NCBI RefSeq assembly: GCF_021729845.1
Contig: NZ_CP063398.1
Location: 710,001-750,237, forward strand
DNA: 40,237 nucleotides
Direction: 5' to 3'
DNA from: Rhizobium sp. SL42
GTDB lineage: Bacteria > Pseudomonadota > Alphaproteobacteria > Rhizobiales > Rhizobiaceae
Both the position numbers and the translations under genes were made by a program. The notes beneath the pieces are model-generated. The model did not search any database. It was not told the DNA's origin and saw only the letters and a list, made by a program, of their open reading frames with translations. Positions 1-9,227 of this stretch are shown piece by piece. Every line of letters begins with the position of its first letter. Within the stretch, counting starts at the first letter, position 1.

Positions 1-321
1 CGTCGGCCAAAACACCACCAAAACACCCAGCGCGCACCACCACCAGACACAGGGCAAAACAGCCTGAACACCAACAGCCGCACCCAAAAGCTGAAAAAAA
101 CGAAAACCGCGCCCTCGTGTGTATGTGTCGCCATGCCATCGGAGGCTGGCAAAGACGCTAGGTGTTATGAGCGGCTACCGGGATCGAACACCAGCAATCG
201 TGCACTTTCATATTGGCCGTTCTCCAGCATCCTGGCTGCGTGGCGCCGCACAGGGGGCGCCGCACGGGGAGAACCAGACAGCGACACGCAGCCCGGAAAT
301 CGCGCGGGGGGGGCGTCTGTG
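1..321. other. Window edge without a supported gene
   Basis: No coding region could be supported here. The first ~110 bases are strikingly G-poor and rich in A and C on the plus strand, unlike the rest of the window. On the minus strand this gives short open stretches rich in Val, Phe, Trp and Cys that run off the window edge, but no ribosome binding site or family could be tied to them. A seven-G run lies at about 306-312, just past the stop codon of the SURF1 gene. A downstream gene cut off by the window edge is possible. Confidence 0.4.
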
Positions 322-1077
322 TCAAACCGCCTGCTGACGGCGCATGACATAGAGACCCACAGCGCTCATCACCGCCAACAGATACCAGGTCACGGCATAG
401 ACAAGATGGCTGTTTCTGAAGCTGACGACAGTCAGTCCGCCGATCGGAAGCCCGCCGGAATTGGGAGTGGGAGTGGCATCGGCATCGACAAAATAGGGAG
501 CAACCCTCTCCAGTCCTTTAGCCGCCGCGATCGCCGCCACATCGCGCGAATACCATCGGCCGCTCACCGGATCGTTGCTGCGCAGGAAAGCACCGTCCGG
601 CTCCGGCATGCGCAGGAGTCCCGTCACGCTCACAATAGGGGAAGTCTGACCAGCCGCATGCAGCACGGCGTCGCGGCGATCAGAAGGCACAAAGCCGCGA
701 TTGATCAGGATCGTGGCGCCATCGGGCAGGATCATCGGCGTCACCACCCAGAAGCCGGCGCCAAGTTCTGTGACCGCCTGCACTAGAACCTGCCGGTCGG
801 GCAGAAACATACCGGTAGCCGTGACGCGACGGTATTCGTCCTTGTCCTGGTTGATGCTGCCCCACTGTGCCGGAGCCGGCACGGCCACCGGTTGCGCATG
901 GATGCGGGTCTCGACGCGGGTGATCAGGTCGAGCTTCCAGGTCAGACGCTGCACCTGCCAACTGCCGAGCGCGACAAAAACGATGACCAGAAGCAGCATG
1001 CCAAAGGTGAAGATCACATCGGAGCCTGTGCGCGCCGGCTTCACATTCTCATCGACCGGGTCCCTGTCCATCGTCAT
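322..1077 (-). CDS. SURF1 family cytochrome oxidase assembly protein
   Basis: Membrane protein of the SURF1/Shy1 family, 251 residues, which assists haem insertion into subunit I of haem-copper oxidases. Visible family marks are an N-terminal membrane helix (about residues 22-40) running into GSWQVQRLTWKLDLI, a central INRGFVP motif in the periplasmic domain, and a C-terminal helix with HLVYAVTWYLLA. This two-helix arrangement and length are normal for the family. It is the last gene of the cyo operon, 27 bases after cyoD, and so probably serves this quinol oxidase. ATG at 1077 was taken as the start; a second ATG two codons later is equally possible. Confidence 0.9.
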   Translation of the reverse strand: MTMDRDPVDENVKPARTGSDVIFTFGMLLLVIVFVALGSWQVQRLTWKLDLITRVETRIHAQPVAVPAPAQWGSINQDKDEYRRVTATGMFLPDRQVLVQAVTELGAGFWVVTPMILPDGATILINRGFVPSDRRDAVLHAAGQTSPIVSVTGLLRMPEPDGAFLRSNDPVSGRWYSRDVAAIAAAKGLERVAPYFVDADATPTPNSGGLPIGGLTVVSFRNSHLVYAVTWYLLAVMSAVGLYVMRRQQAV

Positions 1078-1104
1078 CCCTGCCCCAATCCGTGCCTTCG
1101 TCCG

Positions 1105-1512
1105 TCAGGGCATGTTCTTCATCATCTCATGCGTCATCGGCATCATGTTGGTGTTCAGATGATGCATGACCCACAACGAGCCGGAAAGCGCGATCCCGAC
1201 GATGATCAGCGTGAAGATCAGCGCCATCATGGTCCAGCCGCCTTCAGAGCGCGGATTCATGTGCAGGAAAAAGACCATGTGCACGACGATCTGCACGACG
1301 CAGAGCGCCATCACCAGAAAACCGGTCAAAGCTCTGCTATCCAACACATCGGCCATGACCAGCCAGAACGGAATGGCGGTCAGGATGACGGACAGGACAA
1401 AGCCGATAACATAACCTCTCAATGTGCCATGGCCCGCATCATGGCCATGGCTATGGCCGTGATGGGTGTTGGCGGCATCTTCCTGTGCCGGGCTTTTTGG
1501 CTGTGGGCTCAT
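1105..1512 (-). CDS. cyoD: Cytochrome o ubiquinol oxidase subunit IV (CyoD)
   Basis: Small membrane subunit of the bo3-type quinol oxidase, 135 residues, needed for assembly or stability of the complex rather than catalysis. Three hydrophobic helices are visible (GYVIGFVLSVILTAIPFWLVM; the segment around ALTGFLVMALCVVQIVVHMVFFLHM; the segment around WTMMALIFTLIIVGIALSGSLWVMHHL). The HMVFFLHMN stretch is typical of CyoD. The chosen ATG gives MSPQPKS and overlaps the cyoC stop as ATGA, which points to translational coupling; a longer reading upstream would run inside cyoC. The N-terminus carries a His-rich tract (HHGHSHGHDAGH), a possible metal-binding tail. A Met-rich C-terminus ends the protein. 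Confidence 0.93.
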   Translation of the reverse strand: MSPQPKSPAQEDAANTHHGHSHGHDAGHGTLRGYVIGFVLSVILTAIPFWLVMADVLDSRALTGFLVMALCVVQIVVHMVFFLHMNPRSEGGWTMMALIFTLIIVGIALSGSLWVMHHLNTNMMPMTHEMMKNMP

Positions 1513-2132
1513 CCGAGCACTCCCATCAGATAGACGAAGGAGAAGACGCCGATCCAGATGACGTCGAGAAAATGCCAGAACATCGACAGGCACATCAGGC
1601 GCCGGCGGTTTTCCGGGATCAGGCCGTGCATCTTGACCTGCACCATCATGGTCACGAGCCAGATGATGCCGAAAGTCACATGCAGTCCGTGCGTGCCGAC
1701 CAGTGTGAAGAAGGATGACAGGAATGCGCTGCGACCAGGCCCCGCTCCTTCCTGGATCAGGTGGTAGAATTCGTAGAGTTCCAGCCCGAGGAAGGTCAGG
1801 CCGAACAGACCTGTCACGCCGAGCCAGAAGATCGTCTCCATCCTGGCATTGCGCTCCATCTGGAGCATGGCAAAGCCGTAGGTGATCGACGACAGCAGCA
1901 GCATCGCGGTGTTGATCGCCACAAGGGGCAGATCAAACAGGTCGGCAGGCGACGGGCCGGCCGCATAATTGCGCCCCAGCACGGCGTGGGTGGCAAACAG
2001 GACGGCGAAGATGAGGCAGTCGCTCATCAGGTAAAGCCAGAAGCCCAGCATGGTGCTGCCTTCGGGATGGTGATCTTCCTCGAGGTAGAACCGGTTCTCG
2101 TCCCATTCTTCTGTGTGTGTCTTGTCGCTCAT
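1509..2132 (-). CDS. cyoC: Cytochrome o ubiquinol oxidase subunit III (CyoC)
   Basis: Subunit III of the haem-copper quinol oxidase, about 207 residues with five predicted membrane helices, the usual CyoC size. Recognisable stretches are GFWLYLMSDCLIFAVLFATHAVL near the N-terminus, LGLELYEFYHLI in the middle and GTHGLHVTFGIIWL followed by FWHFLDVIWIGVFSFVYLMG at the end, all hallmarks of the COX3 fold. The start was placed at the ATG giving MSDKTHTEEWDENRFY, one base after the cyoB stop; the 12 extra codons upstream would overlap cyoB. The stop overlaps the cyoD start. Subunit III carries no redox centre and stabilises subunit I. Confidence 0.94.
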   Translation of the reverse strand: MSDKTHTEEWDENRFYLEEDHHPEGSTMLGFWLYLMSDCLIFAVLFATHAVLGRNYAAGPSPADLFDLPLVAINTAMLLLSSITYGFAMLQMERNARMETIFWLGVTGLFGLTFLGLELYEFYHLIQEGAGPGRSAFLSSFFTLVGTHGLHVTFGIIWLVTMMVQVKMHGLIPENRRRLMCLSMFWHFLDVIWIGVFSFVYLMGVLG

Positions 2133-2133
2133 C

Positions 2134-4137
2134 TCAGATCCGCTCCGCCAGCAGCTGTGTACGCGCATCCTCGGTCGCGGTCACCGTCTCGACAGGGATG
2201 TAGTAGTCCCGCCGGTAGTTGAAGGTATGCCCGATCGCCACGGCAATCAGTGCGACGAGCGACAAGATTGCCAGCCACCAGATGTACCAGATCAAGGCGA
2301 AGGCGAGCAGGACGCTCAGTGCTGCCAGGATGACGCCGGTTCCCGTGTTCTTCGGCATGTGGATCGGCTTGAAGCCCCCCAGCGGACGCTCATAGCCGCG
2401 GTTCTTCATGTCGTACCAGCTGTCATGGTCATGCACGACCGGCGTGAAGGCAAAGTTGTAGTCGGGCGGCGGCGACGACGTCGACCATTCGAGCGTCCGC
2501 CCGTTCCAGGCGTCGCCGCTTGTTTCGCGCAACTGATCACGCCTGAGGTAGCTGACGACGATCTGGACGACGAAAGAGGCAATGCCGAGTGCGATCAGGA
2601 AGGCGCCAAAGGCGGCGATGATGAACCAGATCTGCAGCGACGGGTCCTCGAACTGCGATACCCGGCGGGTCACGCCCATCAGGCCAAGCACATAGAGCGG
2701 CATGAAGGCGAAGAGGAAACCGATCTGCCAGAACCAGAAGCTCATCTTGCCCCAGAACGGATCGAGCTTGTAGCCGAAGGCCTTTGGCCACCAGTAGACG
2801 ACGCCGGCCATCAGCCCGAACACGACGCCGCCGATGATGACATTGTGGAAGTGGGCGATCAGGAACAACGAGTTGTGCAGGACAAAATCCGCCGGCGGGA
2901 TCGCCAGCATCACGCCGGTCATGCCGCCGATGACGAAGGTGACCATGAAGCCGATCGTCCACAGCATCGGGACTTCATAGCGGATCCGTCCGCGATACAT
3001 GGTGAAGAGCCAGTTGAACATCTTTGCGCCCGTCGGGATCGAGATGATCATCGTGGTAATGCCGAAAAACGCGTTCACCGATGCGCCTGACCCCATGGTG
3101 AAGAAGTGGTGCAGCCAGACCAGATAGGAGAGGATCATGATCACGCAGGTTGCGTAGACCATGGACGCATAGCCGAACAGGCGCTTGCTGCTGAAGGTGG
3201 CCACCACCTCGGAAAAGATGCCGAAGGCCGGCAGGATGAGAATGTAGACTTCCGGATGCCCCCAGATCCAGATGAGGTTCACATACATCATCGGATTGCC
3301 ACCAAGGTCATTGGTGAAGAAATTCGTTCCGGCATAGCGATCGAGGGAGAGAAGCGCCAGCGTCGCAGTCAGGATCGGGAAGGTCGCGACGATCAGGATA
3401 TTGGTGCAGAGCGAGGTCCAGGTGAACACAGGCATTTTCATGAACGTCATGCCGGGAGCGCGCATCTTGACGATCGTCGCGATCAGGTTGATGCCGGAAA
3501 GGGTCGTGCCGACACCGGCGACCTGCAGGCCCCAGATGTAATAGTCGACCCCGACTCCCGGGCTGTAGTCAGCACCGGAAAGCGGCGGATAGGCGAGCCA
3601 GCCGGTGCGGGCAAATTCCCCGACAAACAGCGACATCATGATGATCACGGCGCCGGCCGTCGTCATCCAGAATGAAAAGTTGTTGAGGAAGGGGAAGGAT
3701 ACGTCACGTGCGCCGATCTGCAGAGGCACGACATAGTTCATCAGGCCGGTGACGAAAGGCATGGCCATGAAAAAGATCATGATCACGCCGTGGGCGGTGA
3801 AGATCTGGTCGTAGTGATGCGGATTGAGATAACCCTCATTGCCGTTGAAGGCGATCGCCTGCTGGATGCGCATCATGATCGCATCGGCAAAACCGCGCAT
3901 CAGCATGACCAGCGCCAGGATCACATACATTATGCCGATCTTCTTGTGATCGACGCTGGTGAACCATTCGTGCCAGAGATAACCCCAGAGCTTGTATTTG
4001 GTGATCAGCGCAACGACCGCGAGACCGCCCAGGGCGACAACGGCAAATGTCACCACGAGAATGGGCTCGTGGTAGGGAATGGCCTCCCAGGAGAGCCGCC
4101 CGAAGATGAATTGCGTCAAACTGGTATTGTCGAACAT
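2134..4137 (-). CDS. cyoB: Cytochrome o ubiquinol oxidase subunit I (CyoB)
   Basis: Catalytic subunit of the bo3-type ubiquinol oxidase, reducing O2 to water while pumping protons across the inner membrane. About 667 residues. With ATG at 4137 as residue 1, the haem and copper ligands line up with the E. coli enzyme at a constant offset of 10: H116 (low-spin haem), H294 with the Tyr298 cross-link partner in WGHPEVY, H343/H344 in WLHHFF, and the AHFHNV motif with the last two His. The ubiquinone-site set Arg, Asp, His, Gln (R81, D85, H108, Q111 in MLMRGFAD and PHHYDQ) is also intact, so the substrate is quinol rather than cytochrome c. The reading frame stays open to a TTG at 4149; the ATG was chosen because it matches the usual MF... 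start. Confidence 0.97.
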   Translation of the reverse strand: MFDNTSLTQFIFGRLSWEAIPYHEPILVVTFAVVALGGLAVVALITKYKLWGYLWHEWFTSVDHKKIGIMYVILALVMLMRGFADAIMMRIQQAIAFNGNEGYLNPHHYDQIFTAHGVIMIFFMAMPFVTGLMNYVVPLQIGARDVSFPFLNNFSFWMTTAGAVIIMMSLFVGEFARTGWLAYPPLSGADYSPGVGVDYYIWGLQVAGVGTTLSGINLIATIVKMRAPGMTFMKMPVFTWTSLCTNILIVATFPILTATLALLSLDRYAGTNFFTNDLGGNPMMYVNLIWIWGHPEVYILILPAFGIFSEVVATFSSKRLFGYASMVYATCVIMILSYLVWLHHFFTMGSGASVNAFFGITTMIISIPTGAKMFNWLFTMYRGRIRYEVPMLWTIGFMVTFVIGGMTGVMLAIPPADFVLHNSLFLIAHFHNVIIGGVVFGLMAGVVYWWPKAFGYKLDPFWGKMSFWFWQIGFLFAFMPLYVLGLMGVTRRVSQFEDPSLQIWFIIAAFGAFLIALGIASFVVQIVVSYLRRDQLRETSGDAWNGRTLEWSTSSPPPDYNFAFTPVVHDHDSWYDMKNRGYERPLGGFKPIHMPKNTGTGVILAALSVLLAFALIWYIWWLAILSLVALIAVAIGHTFNYRRDYYIPVETVTATEDARTQLLAERI

Positions 4138-4168
4138 GGCACTGTCCAAATTCTCTTGAAATGCGACG

Positions 4169-5377
4169 TCAGGGGTTGGTTGAGCCGCTGTTGTTCAACT
4201 GCGCAGGTGCCGGGCCGTCCTCGGCGTCCGGGCCTGCAGGTGCGGCATGCCCTTCATGCATGTGCTGCATGTCGTGATCCATTGCCTGAGGCTCTTGCGG
4301 CTGTTCGTCGATCCCTTCGGCCGGCTCTTCGCTGCGCGAAGGATTGCCGGTTGCCGGGAAAGTCGCACCGGGCGCCGTCTCGCCCTCATGGCCGGATCCG
4401 CCCGCATGACGGTTGTCATGCTCGAGCCGTGCACGGTTCTCATGGCTTTCCACACCGGCCCCGCCCATCATGTCGATATGCATCATTTCATTCATGCACA
4501 TCTGGCCCGGGCGCACGCACATGTTGAGCACCGCCTGGTAGAGGCCGTCCTCGACACCGGCAAAGAAGCGCACAGGATCCTTGATGCTCGGCTTTTCGAG
4601 CTTCAGGAACGTATCGCGATTGAGCATCGTGCCATTCTGCTTGACCTGTGCGACCCATCCGTCAAAACCCGCCTGATCGAGGCTGCGGAACTTGAAGCGC
4701 ATATGGGAAAAGCCGTCGCCGCTGTAGTTCGATGACAGACCCTCATAGTCGCCCGTCTTGTTCATGACCGCATGCAATCTGGTCTGCATGCCTGGCATGG
4801 CGTAGATCATTCCGGCAAGTGCGGGAACGTAGAACGAGTTCATCACGGATGAGGCGGTGATCTTGAAATTGACCGGCACATCCACGGGCGCCGCCATTTC
4901 ATTGACGGTGGCAATCCCGTAATCGGGATAGAAAAACAGCCATTTCCAATCCAGCGCCACGACCTCGACTGTCAAAGGCTTGGTATTGGCCGGGATCGGC
5001 CGCTCGGCATCCAGGCGGTCGAGTGGCCGGTACGGATCGAGCTTGTGCGTGCTGATCCAGGTCACGGCGCCCAGCGCGATGATGATGGCCAGCGGCGCCG
5101 ACCATATGATCACCTCAAGACCCGTCGAATGATGCCATTCCGGATCGTATTTGGCGCTAGTGTTGGACTGGCGATAGTGCCAGGCGAAATACAGCGTCAG
5201 GCAGAGCACCGGAACGATGATGATCAGCATCAGGATCGTCGAGATGACGATCAGGTCTCTCTGCTGTGCCGCGATGTCCCCCGAGGGCGACATGACCACC
5301 ATGTTGCATCCGGCAAGTGCCAGGACCATGGTCAGGAAAACAATCAATCGTGCCGCGATCTTTAAGTGACTGTGCAT
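4169..5377 (-). CDS. cyoA: Cytochrome o ubiquinol oxidase subunit II (CyoA), extended
   Basis: Subunit II of the quinol oxidase, a lipoprotein with two membrane helices (about residues 38-65 and 85-110) and a periplasmic cupredoxin domain. The lipobox LALAGC puts the lipidated Cys at residue 24, supporting the ATG at 5377 rather than an upstream one 18 codons earlier. The CuA ligands of cytochrome c oxidases are absent: the region [14 protein letters not shown] has no Cys pair, which identifies a quinol oxidase. The protein is about 402 residues, against about 315 in E. coli. The excess is a C-terminal tail of roughly 100 residues rich in His, Met, Glu and Pro (for example [12 protein letters not shown] and [12 protein letters not shown]), possibly metal-binding. 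First gene of the operon; cyoB follows after 31 bases. Confidence 0.95.
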   Translation of the reverse strand: MHSHLKIAARLIVFLTMVLALAGCNMVVMSPSGDIAAQQRDLIVISTILMLIIIVPVLCLTLYFAWHYRQSNTSAKYDPEWHHSTGLEVIIWSAPLAIIIALGAVTWISTHKLDPYRPLDRLDAERPIPANTKPLTVEVVALDWKWLFFYPDYGIATVNEMAAPVDVPVNFKITASSVMNSFYVPALAGMIYAMPGMQTRLHAVMNKTGDYEGLSSNYSGDGFSHMRFKFRSLDQAGFDGWVAQVKQNGTMLNRDTFLKLEKPSIKDPVRFFAGVEDGLYQAVLNMCVRPGQMCMNEMMHIDMMGGAGVESHENRARLEHDNRHAGGSGHEGETAPGATFPATGNPSRSEEPAEGIDEQPQEPQAMDHDMQHMHEGHAAPAGPDAEDGPAPAQLNNSGSTNP

Positions 5378-5705
5378 TTCGAGCTCAACTTGCGTTTTGT
5401 CTAGTTGGCAATAATCGCGGAACGACACCAAAGGGAATGGGGCCGTTCGTCGCAGCGCAGCATAATGTCGCAGTGCAGGATTTCAATGGAAGCGATAGAG
5501 GCAGACACCTACAAAGCTGAATTGATTATTGCCAATTGCGCGCGGATTGCCAATCCACCGCGGACAAAACTCGGGATTGGCCGGGAATGATTGCGCGATC
5601 GGCAGGGACATCAAACGGCTTGCAGGTTTTTTGCAGCGCTTGCTTGATCTCGACCGGGGATTGATCAACATTTCAGATACGGGGCGAAACCGCCGGGAGG
5701 TATGC
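5378..5705. promoter_or_regulatory. Divergent promoter region, cyoA / MFS gene
   Basis: This 328-base gap must hold the start sites of both the cyo operon (leftward) and the MFS gene (rightward). It contains three copies of an ATTGCCAA-type box: TTGGCAATAATC at 5405-5416, its exact inverse GATTATTGCCAA at 5524-5535, and ATTGCCAAT again at 5546-5554, 18 bases after the previous copy. Such a repeated element between divergent genes looks like an operator set, but no known regulator was matched. The MFS gene has a good ribosome binding site (GGGAGG at about 5694-5699). No convincing sigma-70 boxes were pinned down. Confidence 0.45.
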
Positions 5706-7040
5706 ATGAACACGGTCGTCAATCCAACATCGTCTGGTCTTGAGCGAGACGCCCGCCGCATGCATGACGACGACAAGCCGCTGTCGCCAGGAAACATCGC
5801 CATCGGCGTCGTGATCGGCCGCATGTCGGAATTCTTCGACTTTTTCGTCTATGGCCTCGGCTCAATCCTGGTCTTTCCCAAGCTGATATTTCCGTTCGCG
5901 CCGAGCCCCGTCGCCGCCACCTTGATGTCGTTCGCTATCTTCCCGCTGGCCTTTCTCGCGCGCCCGGTCGGATCGTTCGCCTTTATGTGGATCGACCGCA
6001 ACTACGGACGGGGAACGAAGCTGACAATCGCGCTTGTGCTTCTCGGCGGCTCGACGGCCTCCATCGCCTTCCTGCCGGGCTATGCGACAATCGGATATTG
6101 GGCCGTGGCCCTCCTGGCATTGTTCCGGCTGGGTCAGGGATTTGCGCTGGGCGGCGCATGGGACGGCCTGGCGTCCTTGCTGAACCTCAATGCACCACCC
6201 AAGCACCGCGGCTGGTATGCGATGATACCGCAACTCGGTGCACCAATCGGCTTTGCCATAGCCAGCATCCTGTTCTTCTACCTGATCACCAATCTTTCGG
6301 AAGCCGACTTCCTGGAGTGGGGCTGGCGTTATCCTTTCTTTGTCGCCTTCGCCATCAATGTCGTGGCGCTGTTTGCCCGTCTTCGCATCGTTGCCAGCAA
6401 GGAGTTCGGAGCGGCAATGGCGGCGCAGGAATTACAGGCTCGTCCGGTATTCGAAATGCTGAGCAAACATGGCCATGACGTCGTGATCGGAGCCTTTGCT
6501 CCGCTGGCAAGCTTCGCCATGTTCCATCTCGTGACGATCTTCCCGTTGAGCTGGGTGATCCTGAATGGTGGCCAGTCGGCTGCCGAATTCCTGCTGGTGC
6601 AGGTTGCAGGCGCTGCCGTCTGCACGATCGGCATCGTGCTCTCCGGCGTGATCGCCGACCGGATCGGCCGGCGTCGGCAATTGATGATCGGCGCGAGCCT
6701 GATCGCGGTCTTCAGCTTTTCGGCACCTTTTCTTCTGGATGCCGGCGGCAAGGGCCAGGATGCGTTCATCCTGATCGGCTTTGCCATCCTCGGCCTCACT
6801 TTCGGTCAGGCGTCGGGCGCGGTCTCATCCCGCTTCACAAAGTACTATCGCTATACGGGAGCGGCATTGACATCGGATCTGGCCTGGCTCGTCGGCGCCG
6901 CATTCGCGCCACTGGTAGCACTTGGGCTCGCCACCAATTTCGGCATCATCTTCATCGGCGGATACCTGATTTCCGGGGCAATCTGCACGCTGGCCGCCTT
7001 GAGCCTGACCCGCGTTCTTGACCAGAACGAATCCGCATAA
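5706..7040 (+). CDS. MFS transporter, metabolite:H+ symporter type
   Basis: Inner-membrane transporter of the major facilitator superfamily, 444 residues with about 12 helices. The arrangement resembles the MHS (metabolite:H+ symporter) family: RMSEFFDFFVYG in helix 1, ARPVGSFAFMWIDRNYGRGTKL spanning the loop 2-3 signature, and IADRIGRRRQLMIG as its repeat in the second half. The family moves organic acids or quaternary ammonium compounds with protons; the substrate here cannot be read from sequence. The ATG at 5706 was chosen because GGGAGG sits just upstream and the first helix follows about 30 residues later; the open frame extends further up without a better site. It diverges from cyoA, and related MFS genes often flank cyo operons. 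Confidence 0.88.
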   Translation: MNTVVNPTSSGLERDARRMHDDDKPLSPGNIAIGVVIGRMSEFFDFFVYGLGSILVFPKLIFPFAPSPVAATLMSFAIFPLAFLARPVGSFAFMWIDRNYGRGTKLTIALVLLGGSTASIAFLPGYATIGYWAVALLALFRLGQGFALGGAWDGLASLLNLNAPPKHRGWYAMIPQLGAPIGFAIASILFFYLITNLSEADFLEWGWRYPFFVAFAINVVALFARLRIVASKEFGAAMAAQELQARPVFEMLSKHGHDVVIGAFAPLASFAMFHLVTIFPLSWVILNGGQSAAEFLLVQVAGAAVCTIGIVLSGVIADRIGRRRQLMIGASLIAVFSFSAPFLLDAGGKGQDAFILIGFAILGLTFGQASGAVSSRFTKYYRYTGAALTSDLAWLVGAAFAPLVALGLATNFGIIFIGGYLISGAICTLAALSLTRVLDQNESA

Positions 7041-7090
7041 GCGCATAACCGGCCAGCTGTGGCGATCCGGCTGAGAACGGAAGAAAGACT

Positions 7091-7137
7091 GGCATCTCCT
7101 CTGCGGATGTCGTCTTTGCATCCGCAAAGGAGATGCC
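7091..7137. terminator. Long hairpin between convergent genes
   Basis: Inverted repeat of 10 + 7 base pairs: GGCATCTCCT (7091-7100) and GCGGATG (7103-7109) pair with CATCCGC (7119-7125) and AGGAGATGCC (7128-7137), with a 2x2 internal mismatch and a 9-base loop. It lies between the convergent MFS and peroxidase genes, so a shared terminator is likely. There is no strong U tract on the plus side; on the minus strand it is followed by AGTCTTTCTT. A smaller hairpin, ATGCC-TCAC-GGCAT, follows at 7141-7154. Confidence 0.55.
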
Positions 7138-7194
7138 GAAATGCCTCACGGCATAACACGGCACCTCCCCTGACGGATCGACGTGCCAGAGCGC

Positions 7195-8640
7195 CTAGCT
7201 TTGCGGTGGCGCTGGCGGCGGCGGGGGAGGAAGCTCCGTCGGAAGATTGTCGACGTCTTCCGCCTCCATTTCGGGAGCATCGGCGCCCAAGGTCAGCTTG
7301 ATCAGGTCGGTCATGGTGAAACGTCCCGGCCGAGCGCCCGGCAACGTTGGTGTCCAGTTTCGATCCTGCCAGAGAAACGACGCCTTGTCGGCAAGAAGAA
7401 TATCGACAAATGTCTTGGCAACGATGTGCGCTCCGACCCCGCCCAGGTGTTGGCCATCGTGCAGGAACTCGGCCTCGCGCAAAATGTAGAACCAGAGCGG
7501 CGCAAGCCCGGTGCCTCCGGGTACATCGGTCCAGACATCGCTATCGGGTAGACGCTCGGGCAGAGCGAGGAAATTCGCAACCGTCTGCCCGGCCGGCAGG
7601 CGCAGATCAACGCCGCGTTTCAGATTTCGGACAGCCAGCGAGCGGTCGGCGGCACTGGTGTCCGGTGGCACGACGCCGTTCGGAAGCTTGAGAAGCTGCG
7701 GTGCCAGCTTGGTATCGATCAGCTTTCCGCGCGTAGCGGAGGCGCCAAAGAACCGTGACCAGTCGATGCGAAGAATCTCCGGCAACGGACGCCCGCCCCG
7801 TAAATCGTTGTCGGCCGGGGGCGCCGTGGGATCGGTCGGGAAAATCGCCGCCCCACCCTGCGCATTGATCGGATAAAAAGCGCGGATCTGGCTATGACCA
7901 AATCGATAGGCCGCACCGCTGAACTCGACCGGCATATAAGGTTCGCAAGACCTGCCGCGATCGGCTGAAGCCAAGACCGCATCGACAGCCGACCGGCCGA
8001 CCGTGCGGACCAGGAATTCGTTCAAAACGATCCATTGGTAATGCCAGCGCACAAGAGTCTGCGCATCCTCGAACCTCGACCGCCCACCGGTATCACTGAG
8101 AAAATCGCTGATGACCCGATTGTGTAATTTGAGGAACAATACATGCAACTGGCCGATGATCCGGTTTTCATCATTGCGAGGGTCTCCAATGATGGCTGTG
8201 CCCTGATGGTTGCGCGGCAGATCGAATCCGTCTTCGGACAGGAGAAGACAGCCGGGACAGTTGCGATCATAAAGTGCCGGACTGGCGCCGGGCCCGCGAC
8301 CGTAAAGTGAATCCAGTTCGAATGCAGGCGTACGAAAATTCGTGGTGGCGTTCACGTCAATCTGCTGCTCCAGGATGGAGGTCGCATCCAGTGTCAGATC
8401 GTGATCGATGAATTGGCCAAGAAAGGTATAGCCCGCCTTGATGCGTGGATTGTCCACACCACCTCCGGGCCCCTCCATCGGACCGGGAGGTCCGCCATCC
8501 GGTCCGGCACCGCCCAGCACATCAGGCGGCGGCACCATCGCTTTCAAAGAGCGCAGTTCCGGGAACATCCGGCCAAATCGGCCCGTGTCGGTGAAGCGGC
8601 CCTGTGGAACACTCAATCCACGATTTTCGAACCCGTGCAT
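7195..8640 (-). CDS. Animal-type (An_peroxidase) haem peroxidase
   Basis: Protein of 481 residues from the peroxidase-cyclooxygenase superfamily, which oxidises substrates with H2O2 at a haem. Key residues are in place: the distal Gln76 and His80 in GQFIDHDLTL, the Arg155/Glu158 pair in GDPRNDENR, LHNRVISD, and the proximal His249 in YRFGHSQIR. No signal peptide is evident, so a cytoplasmic enzyme or a non-classical secretion route is possible. The C-terminus ends in a proline tract (ELPPPPPPAPPQS). ATG at 8640 is preceded by GGGAGGAAGAG; the longer reading frame upstream is not needed. It stands alone, convergent to the MFS gene, with a large gene-free region upstream. The physiological substrate is unknown. 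Confidence 0.88.
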   Translation of the reverse strand: MHGFENRGLSVPQGRFTDTGRFGRMFPELRSLKAMVPPPDVLGGAGPDGGPPGPMEGPGGGVDNPRIKAGYTFLGQFIDHDLTLDATSILEQQIDVNATTNFRTPAFELDSLYGRGPGASPALYDRNCPGCLLLSEDGFDLPRNHQGTAIIGDPRNDENRIIGQLHVLFLKLHNRVISDFLSDTGGRSRFEDAQTLVRWHYQWIVLNEFLVRTVGRSAVDAVLASADRGRSCEPYMPVEFSGAAYRFGHSQIRAFYPINAQGGAAIFPTDPTAPPADNDLRGGRPLPEILRIDWSRFFGASATRGKLIDTKLAPQLLKLPNGVVPPDTSAADRSLAVRNLKRGVDLRLPAGQTVANFLALPERLPDSDVWTDVPGGTGLAPLWFYILREAEFLHDGQHLGGVGAHIVAKTFVDILLADKASFLWQDRNWTPTLPGARPGRFTMTDLIKLTLGADAPEMEAEDVDNLPTELPPPPPPAPPQS

Positions 8641-9227
8641 CTCTTCCTCCCAAAGAATGGTGTGTGCACACCAGCCAAAACAAATCGCGTCGTGCGCCCA
8701 CGCCATCTGAGAGTGGCGCAGGTTGCTGCAGTTTTAGATTGCGCATTTCTTGCATCGGGTTCCGCGGATCATTGTCAGCGGAAAACAGTAGGGCCATGGT
8801 GCCCGAAGGCGCCCGACTGGTCGGGCAACATGCCAAACCCTAACCCAGAACCGTCGGGATTTCGACATTCAGCCGACTTATTACCTAACGATAAACTAAT
8901 GTACCCTGGATCTGGTTTGGTCCGAAAGGGGCGTGAACTAGAATTAGCAGGCCAGATCATTCAGTTAGCGAAAGCTGAAATGTGAGGACTTGTCACCGAT
9001 TGATACAGGCCTTCCACAAGCCGGCGTGCGATCCGCTACCCGAGGCTAGAACGCCTTCCCGATGACACCATGAAGAAACGGCTGTCACCTCCCCCATCCG
9101 GTCGGCACCTCACCTTGACGTCTACGGCCTGCGCGCGCCCGGTTGCCTGGCATACCCGGATAAGATCGGTCGACCTATGGTCCGCGACGGGATCGACCGC
9201 CCATGGCCCCCATGTGCCAAGATCCTA
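8641..9227. other. Gene-free stretch upstream of the peroxidase
   Basis: No supported gene in about 590 bases. It holds the peroxidase promoter. Visible structure: a perfect palindrome GTGTGCACAC at 8662-8671, about 20 bases upstream of the peroxidase start, and a compact inverted repeat GCCCGAC-TG-GTCGGGC at 8811-8826. A more AT-rich patch (around 8878-8960) stands out from the surroundings. Open frames across it have no ribosome binding site or family resemblance. The last part is the 3' flank of the 3-hydroxyisobutyrate dehydrogenase gene. Confidence 0.5.

Noticed and set aside
178..215. tRNA-like T-arm sequence (GTTCGATCCCGG on the minus strand)
   Set aside because: The flanking bases do not pair into a T stem, and no D arm, anticodon stem or acceptor stem could be found around it.
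2113..3090. Long plus-strand open frame inside cyoB
   Set aside because: Antisense shadow of cyoB; composition (Asp, Arg, His rich) is typical of reading high-GC coding DNA backwards.
8401..8985. 194-codon open frame on the plus strand upstream of the peroxidase
   Set aside because: Half of it is antisense to the peroxidase gene, it has no ribosome binding site, and the translation shows no protein-like pattern.
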